In this document: positions 28,382 through 40,475 of the stretch, piece by piece | Numbering within the stretch: the stretch's first letter is position 1 | Layout: every line of letters begins with the position of its first letter | Assembly: GCF_026151205.1 (NCBI RefSeq) | Contig: NC_087074.1 | Location: 436,001 to 496,000, forward strand | Source of the DNA: Bolinopsis microptera | Taxonomy: Eukaryota > Ctenophora > Tentaculata > Lobata > Bolinopsidae | Length of the DNA stretch: 60,000 nt | Direction: 5' to 3' | Translations under genes and position numbers: made by a program | Notes under the pieces: model-generated | Told to the model about the DNA's origin: nothing | The model's database searches: none | What the model saw: only the letters and a program-made list of their open reading frames with translations

Positions 28382-30070
28382 TTAATTGTAACACCCACAT
28401 TCGTTACATCGGACACCACAAGGTCCTGATGCCATCTCGTTTGCCAATTCCGTGCGTAACCTCGAAATTTCAACCTCCTTTTTATTTAGTAATTGGAATG
28501 TACTCTCATCGCGTGTCGACTCGGAAAGTTCACCTTCTCGCTTGCTTCGATCATTCTCGTTAATCGTGAAAATTGGAATCTCTTCCATTGCGCGGGTACC
28601 GCCGGCTAAACTTTTGCACGCGTCGTTAACCATCGCGACGTTAACCGCGCACCGGACCGCGTCTTCGAATTGAGTTATAGGGGGGGTCTGTTTTAAAATC
28701 TCTTTACAACATTCCGCTGATCTTAATCCCAATAAGAAAGTCTGCATGCATTGCTGATTACGAATTGATTCATCGTCAAAGTGACATAATAAACTCTTAA
28801 TTCGGATTAGATCAGCGAATTTTGTAATCGAGCTATCTCCCTGTCGTAATCTTGCTAAAATAATTCGATTAGTCATATCACTACTCGGCCCATCCAACAC
28901 GGCCTCTAAACGTGGTAAACAGAGTTCAATGTTCGTCATCTCTTTCTTACTTAATTTTAACGCGAGTACCTTTTCAACCAAAGAAGGGTGGAGGTAGGAC
29001 AGGAGTACTGGAACCATCCTCTTCTTATCAAGTTCCACCGAGTCGATGTAGTTGCGAAAACTAGAGAAGAATTGTCGCCAAGAGTCACCAGGCTTCATGA
29101 GATCTGGTTTTCTGACGTAACCGAACTGCTTCATGTCTGTAAATACTCGTGACTGTTGCCGGTCCTCGTGACCACTGGATCTCCTTTCTCTACCAGGTAC
29201 TACCCCATCGTAGCTAGTGGAACCATCCCTTGCAGGTACGCTCCTCGTCCTCTCGTAGCTCGTGGAACCATCCCTTGCGGGTACGCTCCTCGTCCTCTCG
29301 TAGCTCGTGGAACCATCCCTTGCGGGTACGCTCCTCGTCCTCCTTCTTCCTGGTGTCGTGCCTCCTCGTAGGGCTGACCTTTCGGTCCTTACTACTTGAT
29401 CTCTCCGTTGGGATCTGTCTCCAGAACGTCTGTGATTGTCTCTACCTTGTGCAGGAAGATCGGTCGGCAAACGATGTAATTCTCGGACTGCTCGTTGAGT
29501 TTCCACTCCCAAATCGATCCACGGGCGTTCTGGTGGATTTCCCACTGATCTCTCGATAGTTGGAGCATTGCAGATCACTCGTCCCGTCTGCTGTCCACCT
29601 TCCTGGTTCTTGTCTAGCAGGGTTCTCTCCAATCGGGTCGGGTCCTCGACTCGAAACGTCGTCTCCGCCCTCTGACTTCCTCTTTCCCAATTTCTCCGTG
29701 TTACTGCGGCTGGAGTAAATGCCAGTAGCTGTGGACGGACAGCTGGTGTAGAAGTGGGCATTTGATGTCGCACTGGCTCAAACTCTCCACGCTCCGAGTC
29801 TGACGACGAATATGCGAATTCTGGAAACGGATCTAGGTCTTCAGGGGTTCCTTCTGAGTCCTCACTTTCCTCCCCCGACGTCGAAGACAGCTCCTCTTCA
29901 TCCTTATCCTCTTCGTTTATCATCTCCGGACGATGATCTGGGTGTCCACGTTGTCTTCTCTTCATAACCTCCCGTGTGACCACCACTGAATCCCTGGCTC
30001 GTGACAGATTTGTCACGTCGTGGAACCCTGTGTCCCCGAGGTTTCTTCTGTCTCCCTCCGCACTCTCCAT
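28382..30070 (-). CDS. LTR retrotransposon Gag-like protein (562 aa)
   Basis: The ATG at 30070 lies 47 bp inside the primer-binding site, the expected place for gag. Residues 1 to about 130 are acidic and low-complexity. Residues about 215-295 are basic, with three copies of a 15-residue repeat (core RTRSVPARDGSTSY) encoded at about 29205-29340. From about residue 310 a helical capsid-like region follows: GDSWRQFFSSFRNYIDSVEL, LSYLHPSLVEKVLALKL, RLRQGDSSITKFADLIRI, QQCMQTFLLGLRSAECCKEI. This is the usual layout of retrotransposon Gag. The end is VRCNECGCYN and stop, which looks like the first half of a CCHC zinc knuckle. The stop may be a gag-pol recoding point or a mutation; the gap prevents a decision. 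Ty3-like rather than Copia-like by pattern, unproven. Confidence 0.8.
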   Translation of the reverse strand: MESAEGDRRNLGDTGFHDVTNLSRARDSVVVTREVMKRRQRGHPDHRPEMINEEDKDEEELSSTSGEESEDSEGTPEDLDPFPEFAYSSSDSERGEFEPVRHQMPTSTPAVRPQLLAFTPAAVTRRNWERGSQRAETTFRVEDPTRLERTLLDKNQEGGQQTGRVICNAPTIERSVGNPPERPWIDLGVETQRAVRELHRLPTDLPAQGRDNHRRSGDRSQRRDQVVRTERSALRGGTTPGRRRTRSVPARDGSTSYERTRSVPARDGSTSYERTRSVPARDGSTSYDGVVPGRERRSSGHEDRQQSRVFTDMKQFGYVRKPDLMKPGDSWRQFFSSFRNYIDSVELDKKRMVPVLLSYLHPSLVEKVLALKLSKKEMTNIELCLPRLEAVLDGPSSDMTNRIILARLRQGDSSITKFADLIRIKSLLCHFDDESIRNQQCMQTFLLGLRSAECCKEILKQTPPITQFEDAVRCAVNVAMVNDACKSLAGGTRAMEEIPIFTINENDRSKREGELSESTRDESTFQLLNKKEVEISRLRTELANEMASGPCGVRCNECGCYN

Positions 30071-30100
30071 TGACCAGTTCTCGATGTCTCAAACCTTACT

Positions 30101-30117
30101 GCTTCCTGGTTGCGCCA
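30101..30117 (-). other. Primer-binding site of the LTR retrotransposon
   Basis: Two bases inside the 5' LTR the minus strand reads TGGCGCAACCAGGAAGC. It begins with TGG, the complement of a tRNA 3' CCA end. The matching tRNA was not identified. Confidence 0.7.
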
Positions 30118-30119
30118 TT

Positions 30120-30882
30120 TGTAGCCGATAGCTGGCTATTCAATCGCTACTTCTACCGTTCGTATTTCTCTCTCCAACGTAGGTTCGACAGTAATTTAGG
30201 TTGTAGACACGAGTGTAGGAAAACGCGTAACTTGTTGAAATATTCAAACAACTCAGTAACAAGACATACAGATAACAATATGCCCGGGAACGATATCCAA
30301 CGGTGGCTCTAAATCGGGCGAGTTTAGTGTGTCCGCGTCGTCATGTTTTACTCTTATATAATGCCCTCCTATTTCCGGGAGCAGAACGACACGACCTCCG
30401 TAATTCTTAACAAGACAAAGTGGATTAACTGGCCTGGTTAACCACTTTGTTGAACGCACGTCTTGTGTTCACTGTCACACGTTCTCGGGTGTCACGTGAT
30501 ACGTCTGATGCACCAGCAAGCTGCCAAGCTGGTCGACTCATGACCTGCTCCTACAAGCCGATTCTATTCTAGGTAAACTATTTCTTAACTGAATCAGCCG
30601 GTACGTGGCAGTGGTTATATATTAGAAACCATAGAAAACACCTGTTCAACACTGCGGCAGATGATAATATTATGTCCGACAGTGTGAATTAGACTTACGA
30701 ATGAATGCTTATTCCCAGAGAACTAATCACTACACGGGTCTAAGCCTGAACTAATCGACTCAGCTAATTATCCGAATAGGGAGGACTACCGTGAATTAAG
30801 TATGTATGTGTGGCATCCTAGGATCACTATAACTAATCTAAATCAAAGGGCAGCTAGGTAGACGGTCCACTGAACGGCTACA
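30120..30882 (-). repeat. 5' long terminal repeat (763 bp)
   Basis: On the minus strand it starts TGTAGCC and ends GGCTACA, a perfect 7-bp terminal inverted repeat with canonical TG...CA ends. A TATA-like TATATAACC lies at about 30616-30624, reading leftward, suitable for the element's promoter. The partner 3' LTR is not in view. Confidence 0.8.
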
Positions 30883-31052
30883 ACCTTTTTTTTTCATTTT
30901 CTTTTTTTATAAATTCATTAACTGCGTGCAAATTTGTGTTTCAGATTTGATCTATTTATGATATATATTTATGATTATGTAATAAAGTTATTAATATTAT
31001 ATTCGTAAACATTGGCTGGCTTACAAACCAGTCCCCAAACAAACAAACAAAC
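30883..31052. other. Spacer between LTR and satellite
   Basis: AT-rich spacer with a T run at 30886-30893 and a short CAAA microsatellite just before the satellite starts. Confidence 0.6.
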
Positions 31053-34000
31053 AACTTCCAGGGTCGAAATTTTACAGTTTTGGCCGAATTTCTGACACGC
31101 AACCAATTAGTCAGTCAACTATAGATGCCAAATGACACGATTGAGGTGCTGGAAGTTTGATTCGGGTCGGAGGAAGCTCTCAGCAGAAATCTTAAGAAAA
31201 CGAAAAGTTGTATTTTCAAAACTCTGTCCCATTTTCAGATGTGAAAATTTCTGAACGCACATTTGACAGATTGGATGAAATTTTTGCCCACAAACCAATT
31301 AGTCGGTAAATTGATGATGGTATGAAACCAAATTGGGGTACTGGAAGTCAAAATCTCGAAAAAAATTGGAAAATCATACTGTCCCATACTCTGTCCCATT
31401 TTCAGTTTTTGAAGTTATAACTTCCAGGGTCGAAATTTTACAGTTTGGGCCGAATTTCTGACCCGCAACCAATTAGTCAGTCAACTATAGATGCCAAATG
31501 ACACGATTGAGGTGCTGGAAGTTTGATTCGGGTCGGAGGAAGCTCTCAGCAGAAATCTTAAGAAAACGAAAAGTTGTATTTTCAAAACTCTGTCCCATTT
31601 TCAGATGTGAAAATTTCTGAACGCACATTTGACAGATTGGATGAAATTTTTGCCCACAAACCAATTAGTCGGTAAATTGATGATGGTATGAAACCAAATT
31701 GGGGTACTGGAAGTCAAAATCTCGAAAAAAATTGGAAAATCATACTGTCCCATACTCTGTCCCATTTTCAGTTTTTGAAGTTATAACTTCCAGGGTCGAA
31801 ATTTTACAGTTTTGGCCGAAATTCTGACCCGCAACCAATTAGTCAGTCAACTATAGATGCCAAATGACACGATTGAGGTGCTGGAAGTTTGATTCGGGTC
31901 GGAGGAAGCTCTCAGCAGAAATCTTAAGAAAACGAAAAGTTGTATTTTCAAAACTCTGTCCCATTTTCAGATGTGAAAATTTCTGAACGCACATTTGACA
32001 GATTGGATGAAATTTTTGCCCACAAACCAATTAGTCAGTTAATTGATGATGGTATGAAACCAAATTGGGGTACTGGAAGTCAAAATCTCGAAAAAAATTG
32101 GAAAATCATACTGTCCCATACTCTGTCCCATTTTCAGTTTTTGAAGTTGAAACTTCCAGGGTCGAAATTTTACAGTTTTGGCCGAATTTCTGACCCGCAA
32201 CCAATTAGTCAGTCAACTATAGATGCCAAATGACACGATTGAGGTGCTGGAAGTTTGATTCGGGTCGGAGGAAGCTCTCAGCAGAAATCTTAAGAAAACG
32301 AAAAGTTGTATTTTCAAAACTCTGTCCCATTTTCAGATGTGAAAATTTCTGAACGCACATTTGACAGATTGGATGAAATTTTTGCCCACAAACCAATTAG
32401 TCGGTTAATTGATGATGGTATGAAACCAAATTGGGGTACTGGAAGTCAAAATCTCGAAAAAAATTGGAAAATCATACTGTCCCATACTCTGTCCCATTTT
32501 CAGTTTTTGAAGTTAAACTTCCAGGGTCGAAATTTTACAGTTTTGGCCGAATTTCTGACCCGCAACCAATTAGTCAGTCAACTATAGATGCCAAATGACA
32601 CGATTGAGGTGCTGGAAGTTTGATTCGGGTCGGAGGAAGCTCTCAGCAGAAATCTTAAGAAAACGAAAAGTTGTATTTTCAAAACTCTGTCCCATTTTCA
32701 GATGTGAAAATTTCTGAACGCACATTTGACAGATTGGATGAAATTTTTGCCCACAAACCAATTAGTCGGTTAATTGATGATGGTATGAAACCAAATTGGG
32801 GTACTGGAAGTCAAAATCTCGAAAAAAATTGGAAAATCATACTGTCCCATACTCTGTCCCATTTTCAGTTTTTGAAGTTGAAACTTCCAGGGTCGAAATT
32901 TTACAGTTTTGGCCGAATTTCTGACCCGCAACCAATTAGTCAGTCAACTATAGATGCCAAATGACACGATTGAGGTGCTGGAAGTTTGATTCGGGTCGGA
33001 GGAAGCTCTCAGCAGAAATCTTAAGAAAACGAAAAGTTGTATTTTCAAAACTCTGTCCCATTTTCAGATGTGAAAATTTCTGAACGCACATTTGACAGAT
33101 TGGATGAAATTTTTGCCCACAAACCAATTAGTCAGTTAATTGATGATGGTATGAAACCAAATTGGGGTACTGGAAGTCAAAATCTCGAAAAAAATTGGAA
33201 AATCATACTGTCCCATACTCTGTCCCATTTTCAGTTTTTGAAGTTGAAACTTCCAGGGTCGAAATTTTACAGTTTTGGCCGAATTTCTGACCCGCAACCA
33301 ATTAGTCAGTCAACTATAGATGCCAAATGACACGATTGAGGTGCTGGAAGTTTGATTCGGGTCGGAGGAAGCTCTCAGCAGAAATCTTAAGAAAACGAAA
33401 AGTTGTATTTTCAAAACTCTGTCCCATTTTCAGATGTGAAAATTTCTGAACGCACATTTGACAGATTGGATGAAATTTTTGCCCACAAACCAATTAGTCG
33501 GTTAATTGATGATGGTATGAAACCAAATTGGGGTACTGGAAGTCAAAATCTCGAAAAAAATTGGAAAATCATACTGTCCCATACTCTGTCCCATTTTCAG
33601 TTTTTGAAGTTATAACTTCCAGGGTCGAAATTTTACAGTTTTGGCCGAATTTCTGACCCGCAACCAATTAGTCAGTCAACTATAGATGCCAAATGACACG
33701 ATTGAGGTGCTGGAAGTTTGATTCGGGTCGGAGGAAGCTCTCAGCAGAAATCTTAAGAAAACGAAAAGTTGTATTTTCAAAACTCTGTCCCATTTTCAGA
33801 TGTGAAAATTTCTGAACGCACATTTGACAGATTGGATGAAATTTTTGCCCACAAACCAATTAGTCAGTTAATTGATGATGGTATGAAACCAAATTGGGGT
33901 ACTGGAAGTCAAAATCTCGAAAAAAATTGGAAAATCATACTGTCCCATACTCTGTCCCATTTTCAGTTTTTGAAGCTGAAACTTCCAGGGCCGAAATTTT

Positions 34001-37000
34001 ACAGTTTTGGCCGAAATTCTGACCCGCAACCAATTAGTCAGTCAACTATAGATGCCAAATGACACGATTGAGGTGCTGGAAGTTTGATTCGGGTCGGAGG
34101 AAGCTCTCAGCAGAAATCTTAAGAAAACGAAAAGTTGTATTTTCAAAACTCTGTCCCATTTTCAGATGTGAAAATTTCTGAACGCACATTTGACAGATTG
34201 GATGAAATTTTTGCCCACAAACCAATTAGTCAGTTAATTGATGATGGTATGAAACCAAATTGGGGTACTGGAAGTCAAAATCTCGAAAAAAATTGGAAAA
34301 TCATACTGTCCCATACTCTGTCCCATTTTCAGTTTTTGAAGTTGAAACTTCCAGGGTCGAAATTTTACAGTTTTGGCCGAATTTCTGACCCGCAACCAAT
34401 TAGTCAGTCAACTATAGATGCCAAATGACACGATTGAGGTGCTGGAAGTTTGATTCGGGTCGGAGGAAGCTCTCAGCAGAAATCTTAAGAAAACGAAAAG
34501 TTGTATTTTCAAAACTCTGTCCCATTTTCAGATGTGAAAATTTCTGAACGCACATTTGACAGATTGGATGAAATTTTTGCCCACAAACCAATTAGTCGGT
34601 TAATTGATGATGGTATGAAACCAAATTGGGGTACTGGAAGTCAAAATCTCGAAAAAAATTGGAAAATCATACTGTCCCATACTCTGTCCCATTTTCAGTT
34701 TTTGAAGTTGAAACTTCCAGGGTCGAAATTTTACAGTTTTGGCCGAATTTCTGACCCGCAACCAATTAGTCAGTCAACTATAGATGCCAAATGACACGAT
34801 TGAGGTGCTGGAAGTTTGATTCGGGTCGGAGGAAGCTCTCAGCAGAAATCTTAAGAAAACGAAAAGTTGTATTTTCAAAACTCTGTCCCATTTTCAGATG
34901 TGAAAATTTCTGAACGCACATTTGACAGATTGGATGAAATTTTTGCCCACAAACCAATTAGTCAGTTAATTGATGATGGTATGAAACCAAATTGGGGTAC
35001 TGGAAGTCAAAATCTCGAAAAAAATTGGAAAATCATACTGTCCCATACTCTGTCCCATTTTCAGTTTTTGAAGTTATAACTTCCAGGGTCGAAATTTTAC
35101 AGTTTTGGCCGAATTTCTGACCCGCAACCAATTAGTCAGTCAACTATAGATGCCAAATGACACGATTGAGGTGCTGGAAGTTTGATTCGGGTCGGAGGAA
35201 GCTCTCAGCAGAAATCTTAAGAAAACGAAAAGTTGTATTTTCAAAACTCTGTCCCATTTTCAGATGTGAAAATTTCTGAACGCACATTTGACAGATTGGA
35301 TGAAATTTTTGCCCACAAACCAATTAGTCAGTTAATTGATGATGGTATGAAACCAAATTGGGGTACTGGAAGTCAAAATCTCGAAAAAAATTGGAAAATC
35401 ATACTGTCCCATACTCTGTCCCATTTTCAGTTTTTGAAGCTGAAACTTCCAGGGCCGAAATTTTACAGTTTTGGCCGAAATTCTGACCCGCAACCAATTA
35501 GTCAGTCAACTATAGATGCCAAATGACACGATTGAGTTGCTGGAAGTTTGATTCGGGTCGGAGGAAGCTCTCAGCAGAAATCTTAAGAAAACGAAAAGTT
35601 GTATTTTCAAAACTCTGTCCCATTTTCAGATGTGAAAATTTCTGAACGCACATTTGACAGATTGGATGAAATTTTTGCCCACAAACCAATTAGTCGGTAA
35701 ATTGATGATGGTATGAAACCAAATTGGGGTACTGGAAGTCAAAATCTCGAAAAAATATTGGAAAATCATACTGTCCCATACTCTGTCCCATTTTCAGTTT
35801 TTGAAGTTATAACTTCCAGGGTCGAAATTTTACAGTTTTGGCCGAATTTCTGACCCGCAACCAATTAGTCAGTCAACTATAGATGCCAAATGACACGATT
35901 GAGTTGCTGGAAGTTTGATTCGGGTCGGAAGAAGCTCTCAGCAGAAATCTTAAGAAAACGAAAAGTTGTATTTTCAAAACTCTGTCCCATTTTCAGATGT
36001 GAAAATTTCTGAACGCACATTTGACAGATTGGATGAAATTTTTGCCCACAAACCAATTAGTCAGTTAATTGATGATGGTATGAAACCAAATTGGGGTACT
36101 GGAAGTCAAAATCTCGAAAAAAATTGGAAAATCATACTGTCCCATACTCTGTCCCATTTTCAGTTTTTGAAGCTGAAACTTCCAGGGCCGAAATTTTACA
36201 GTTTTGGCCGAAATTCTGACCCGCAACCAATTAGTCAGTCAACTATAGATGCCAAATGACACGATTGAGTTGCTGGAAGTTTGATTCGGGTCGGAGGAAG
36301 CTCTCAGCAGAAATCTTAAGAAAACGAAAAGTTGTATTTTCAAAACTCTGTCCCATTTTCAGATGTGAAAATTTCTGAACGCACATTTGACAGATTGGAT
36401 GAAATTTTTGCCCACAAACCAATTAGTCAGTTAATTGATGATGGTATGAAACCAAATTGGGGTACTGGAAGTCAAAATCTCGAAAAAATATTGGAAAATC
36501 ATACTGTCCCATACTCTGTCCCATTTTCAGTTTTTGAAGTTATAACTTCCAGGGTCGAAATTTTACAGTTTTGGCCGAATTTCTGACCCGCAACCAATTA
36601 GTCAGTCAACTATAGATGCCAAATGACACGATTGAGGTGCTGGAAGTTTGATTCGGGTCGGAGGAAGCTCTCAGCAGAAATCTTAAGAAAACGAAAAGTT
36701 GTATTTTCAAAACTCTGTCCCATTTTCAGATGTGAAAATTTCTGAACGCACATTTGACAGATTGGATGAAATTTTTGCCCACAAACCAATTAGTCAGTTA
36801 ATTGATGATGGTATGAAACCAAATTGGGGTACTGGAAGTCAAAATCTCGAAAAAAATTGGAAAATCATACTGTCCCATACTCTGTCCCATTTTCAGTTTT
36901 TGAAGTTGAAACTTCCAGGGTCGAAATTTTACAGTTTTGGCCGAATTTCTGACCCGCAACCAATTAGTCAGTCAACTATAGATGCCAAATGACACGATTG

Positions 37001-39735
37001 AGGTGCTGGAAGTTTGATTCGGGTCGGAGGAAGCTCTCAGCAGAAATCTTAAGAAAACGAAAAGTTGTATTTTCAAAACTCTGTCCCATTTTCAGATGTG
37101 AAAATTTCTGAACGCACATTTGACAGATTGGATGAAATTTTTGCCCACAAACCAATTAGTCAGTTAATTGATGATGGTATGAAACCAAATTGGGGTACTG
37201 GAAGTCAAAATCTCGAAAAAAATTGGAAAATCATACTGTCCCATACTCTGTCCCATTTTCAGTTTTTGAAGTTGAAACTTCCAGGGTCGAAATTTTACAG
37301 TTTTGGCCGAATTTCTGACCCGCAACCAATTAGTCAGTCAACTATAGATGCCAAATGACACGATTGAGGTGCTGGAAGTTTGATTCGGGTCGGAGGAAGC
37401 TCTCAGCAGAAATCTTAAGAAAACGAAAAGTTGTATTTTCAAAACTCTGTCCCATTTTCAGATGTGAAAATTTCTGAACGCACATTTGACAGATTGGATG
37501 AAATTTTTGCCCACAAACCAATTAGTCGGTTAATTGATGATGGTATGAAACCAAATTGGGGTACTGGAAGTCAAAATCTCGAAAAAAATTGGAAAATCAT
37601 ACTGTCCCATACTCTGTCCCATTTTCAGTTTTTGAAGCTGAAACTTCCAGGGCCGAAATTTTACAGTTTTGGCCGAAATTCTGACCCGCTACCAATTAGT
37701 CAGTCAACTATAGATGCCAAATGACACGATTGAGGTGCTGGAAGTTTGATTCGGGTCGGAGGAAGCTCTCAGCAGAAATCTTAAGAAAACGAAAAGTTGT
37801 ATTTTCAAAACTCTGTCCCATTTTCAGATGTGAAAATTTCTGAACGCACATTTGACAGATTGGATGAAATTTTTGCCCACAAACCAATTAGTCGGTTAAT
37901 TGATGATGGTATGAAACCAAATTGGGGTACTGGAAGTCAAAATCTCGAAAAAAATTGGAAAATCATACTGTCCCATACTCTGTCCCATTTTCAGTTTTTG
38001 AAGTTATAACTTCCAGGGTCGAAATTTTACAGTTTTGGCCTAAATTCTGACCCGCAACCAATTAGTCAGTCAACTATAGATGCCAAATGACACGATTGAG
38101 GTGCTGGAAGTTTGATTCGGGTCGGAGGAAGCTCTCAGCAGAAATCTTAAGAAAACGAAAAGTTGTATTTTCAAAACTCTGTCCCATTTTCAGATGTGAA
38201 AATTTCTGAACGCACATTTGACAGATTGGATGAAATTTTTGCCCACAAACCAATTAGTCAGTTAATTGATGATGGTATGAAACCAAATTGGGGTACTGGA
38301 AGTCAAAATCTCGAAAAAAATTGGAAAATCATACTGTCCCATACTCTGTCCCATTTTCAGTTTTTGAAGCTGAAACTTCCAGGGCCGAAATTTTACAGTT
38401 TTGGCCGAAATTCTGACCCGCTACCAATTAGTCAGTCAACTATAGATGCCAAATGACACGATTGAGGTGCTGGAAGTTTGATTCGGGTCGGAGGAAGCTC
38501 TCAGCAGAAATCTTAAGAAAACGAAAAGTTGTATTTTCAAAACTCTGTCCCATTTTCAGATGTGAAAATTTCTGAACGCACATTTGACAGATTGGATGAA
38601 ATTTTTGCCCACAAACCAATTAGTCAGTTAATTGATGATGGTATGAAACCAAATTGGGGTACTGGAAGTCAAAATCTCGAAAAAAATTGGAAAATCATAC
38701 TGTCCCATACTCTGTCCCATTTTCAGTTTTTGAAGCTGAAACTTCCAGGGTCGAAATTTTACAGTTTTGGCCTAAATTCTGACCCGCAACCAATTAGTCA
38801 GTCAACTATAGATGCCAAATGACACGATTGAGGTGCTGGAAGTTTGATTCGGGTCGGAGGAAGCTCTCAGCAGAAATCTTAAGAAAACGAAAAGTTGTAT
38901 TTTCAAAACTCTGTCCCATTTTCAGATGTGAAAATTTCTGAACGCACATTTGACAGATTGGATGAAATTTTTGCCCACAAACCAATTAGTCAGTTAATTG
39001 ATGATGGTATGAAACCAAATTGGGGTACTGGAAGTCAAAATCTCGAAAAAAATTGGAAAATCATACTGTCCCATACTCTGTCCCATTTTCAGTTTTTGAA
39101 GTTGAAACTTCCAGGGTCGAAATTTTACAGTTTTGGCCGAATTTCTGACCCGCAACCAATTAGTCAGTCAACTATAGATGCCAAATGACACGATTGAGGT
39201 GCTGGAAGTTTGATTCGGGTCGGAGGAAGCTCTCAGCAGAAATCTTAAGAAAACGAAAAGTTGTATTTTCAAAACTCTGTCCCATTTTCAGATGTGAAAA
39301 TTTCTGAACGCACATTTGACAGATTGGATGAAATTTTTGCCCACAAACCAATTAGTCAGTTAATTGATGATGGTATGAAACCAAATTGGGGTACTGGAAG
39401 TCAAAATCTCGAAAAAAATTGGAAAATCATACTGTCCCATACTCTGTCCCATTTTCAGTTTTTGAAGCTGAAACTTCCAGGGCCGAAATTTTACAGTTTT
39501 GGCCGAAATTCTGACCCGCAACCAATTAGTCAGTCAACTATAGATGCCAAATGACACGATTGAGGTGCTGGAAGTTTGATTTGGATCGGAGGAAGCTCTT
39601 AGCAGAAATCTTAAGAAAAAGAAAAGTTGTATTTTCAAAACTTTGTCCCATTTTCAAATGTGAAAATTTCTGAACGCACATTTGACAGATTGGATGAAAT
39701 TTTTGCCCACAAACCAATCAGTCAGTTAATTGATG
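31053..39735 (+). repeat. 366-bp satellite array, about 23.7 copies
   Basis: The unit is 366 bp (some 365 or 367). Landmarks: AACTTCCAGGGTCGAAATTT, ATTAGTCAGTCAACTATAG, GCCAAATGACACGATTGAGG, ATTCGGGTCGGAGGAAGCTC, CTGTCCCATTTTCAGATGTG and TTGATGATGGTATGAAACC. Copies are nearly identical; diagnostic variants are GTTGAAAC/GTTATAAC/GCTGAAAC before the CTTCC motif, GGGTCG/GGGCCG, and GTCAGTTAATTG/GTCGGTTAATTG/GTCGGTAAATTG. The last unit (from about 39580) is more diverged and breaks off at 39735. Each unit holds a roughly 97-codon open frame, but indel variants and stops break it freely, so it is not treated as coding. Confidence 0.98.
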
Positions 39736-40122
39736 ATCCCAGCAAACCCTACTGACTGGTGTATACCTCCAAAAGTAAAATAAATAGAACCTTCCGGTTT
39801 TCAACAAAATTTCCGTCTCGTAAATTTAAAGTTAGCTCCCCAGGAGCCAAATTTGGATTTTGGGCTAAATAAACGATCACAGCTTTTAAACTTTGCAAAG
39901 TAATGTCGTTGTCATGAATACGAGGCTAAATACAGCGTGAGAAAGGTAAACTTGACGTGACGTGCGACGACAAACGTGCTGTTGAAAATCTATCACCTCT
40001 AGCGAGCCCAGCAGGCGGCAAGGTTTTCTGGGCTTGCGGGTGAATATTTTATGTCTCAAATCCCAACCTATTATACATCATTGGAAAGATCTAATTGGTT
40101 TTGGAGTAGTAGTAAGCGTTTC
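39736..40122. other. No recognisable gene
   Basis: Flank of the satellite array. An open frame at 40034-40312 overlaps the inverted-repeat element and has no family features. Confidence 0.5.
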
Positions 40123-40475
40123 TTTGATTCACGATGTCAATATTCCTTCCCAGCTCGTTGATGCCTTTACTGGGCCGCGCTCAGCCTGTCATTCCGCCGA
40201 ATCTCTATTCTATGTTTATGTACATGATAGCCTGAGATCCCCAGGTAATGCAATATGTATGTACTACGGCTTTAGCGTTTCCGAGCTGCTGTGTGATGGT
40301 ACCTGGCTGTGAATTTTTCTCTATACGTTTGAAATTCGGTCAACAACCGATGTCTTAATTGTAGCGCGATGCACTACTGGGTCGCGCGCGCGCATCCAAT
40401 AATGCTTCTCGGTAGATCGGCGAGATGCACCACTGTGCCTCACCGAGCTGCGAAGGATTGACATCGTGAATCAAA
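40123..40475. mobile_element. MITE-like inverted-repeat element (353 bp)
   Basis: TTTGATTCACGATGTCAAT at 40123 is inverted at 40457-40475. Together with the adjoining CCTTC..CAGCTCG and its inverse at 40444 onward, this forms arms of about 32 to 35 bp. Inside is a CG-rich core (TCGCGCGCGCATCCAATAAT region). An outer pair, CCTGAGATCCCCAGGTAA at about 40231 and its imperfect inverse at about 40537-40555, overlaps it, suggesting nested insertions. No coding capacity. Confidence 0.65.

Larger units (their letters stand above)
28357..30882 (-). mobile_element. LTR retrotransposon, 5' part only (LTR, primer-binding site, gag)
   Basis: Running right to left: 5' LTR 30120-30882, primer-binding site at about 30101-30117, gag 28382-30070, then an assembly gap where pol would begin. 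The copy is structurally sound up to the gap: the gag frame is open over 562 codons and the LTR termini are intact. No second LTR is in the window, so age cannot be estimated. Confidence 0.85.

Noticed and set aside
29156-29690. Plus- and minus-strand ORFs of 70-109 codons over the gag
   Set aside because: Shadows of the gag coding sequence and its 45-bp repeat in other frames.
31940-39554. Series of 97-codon frames every 366 bp
   Set aside because: These are the satellite unit read in one frame. Several units are broken by stops or one-base changes without any sign of selection on the protein.
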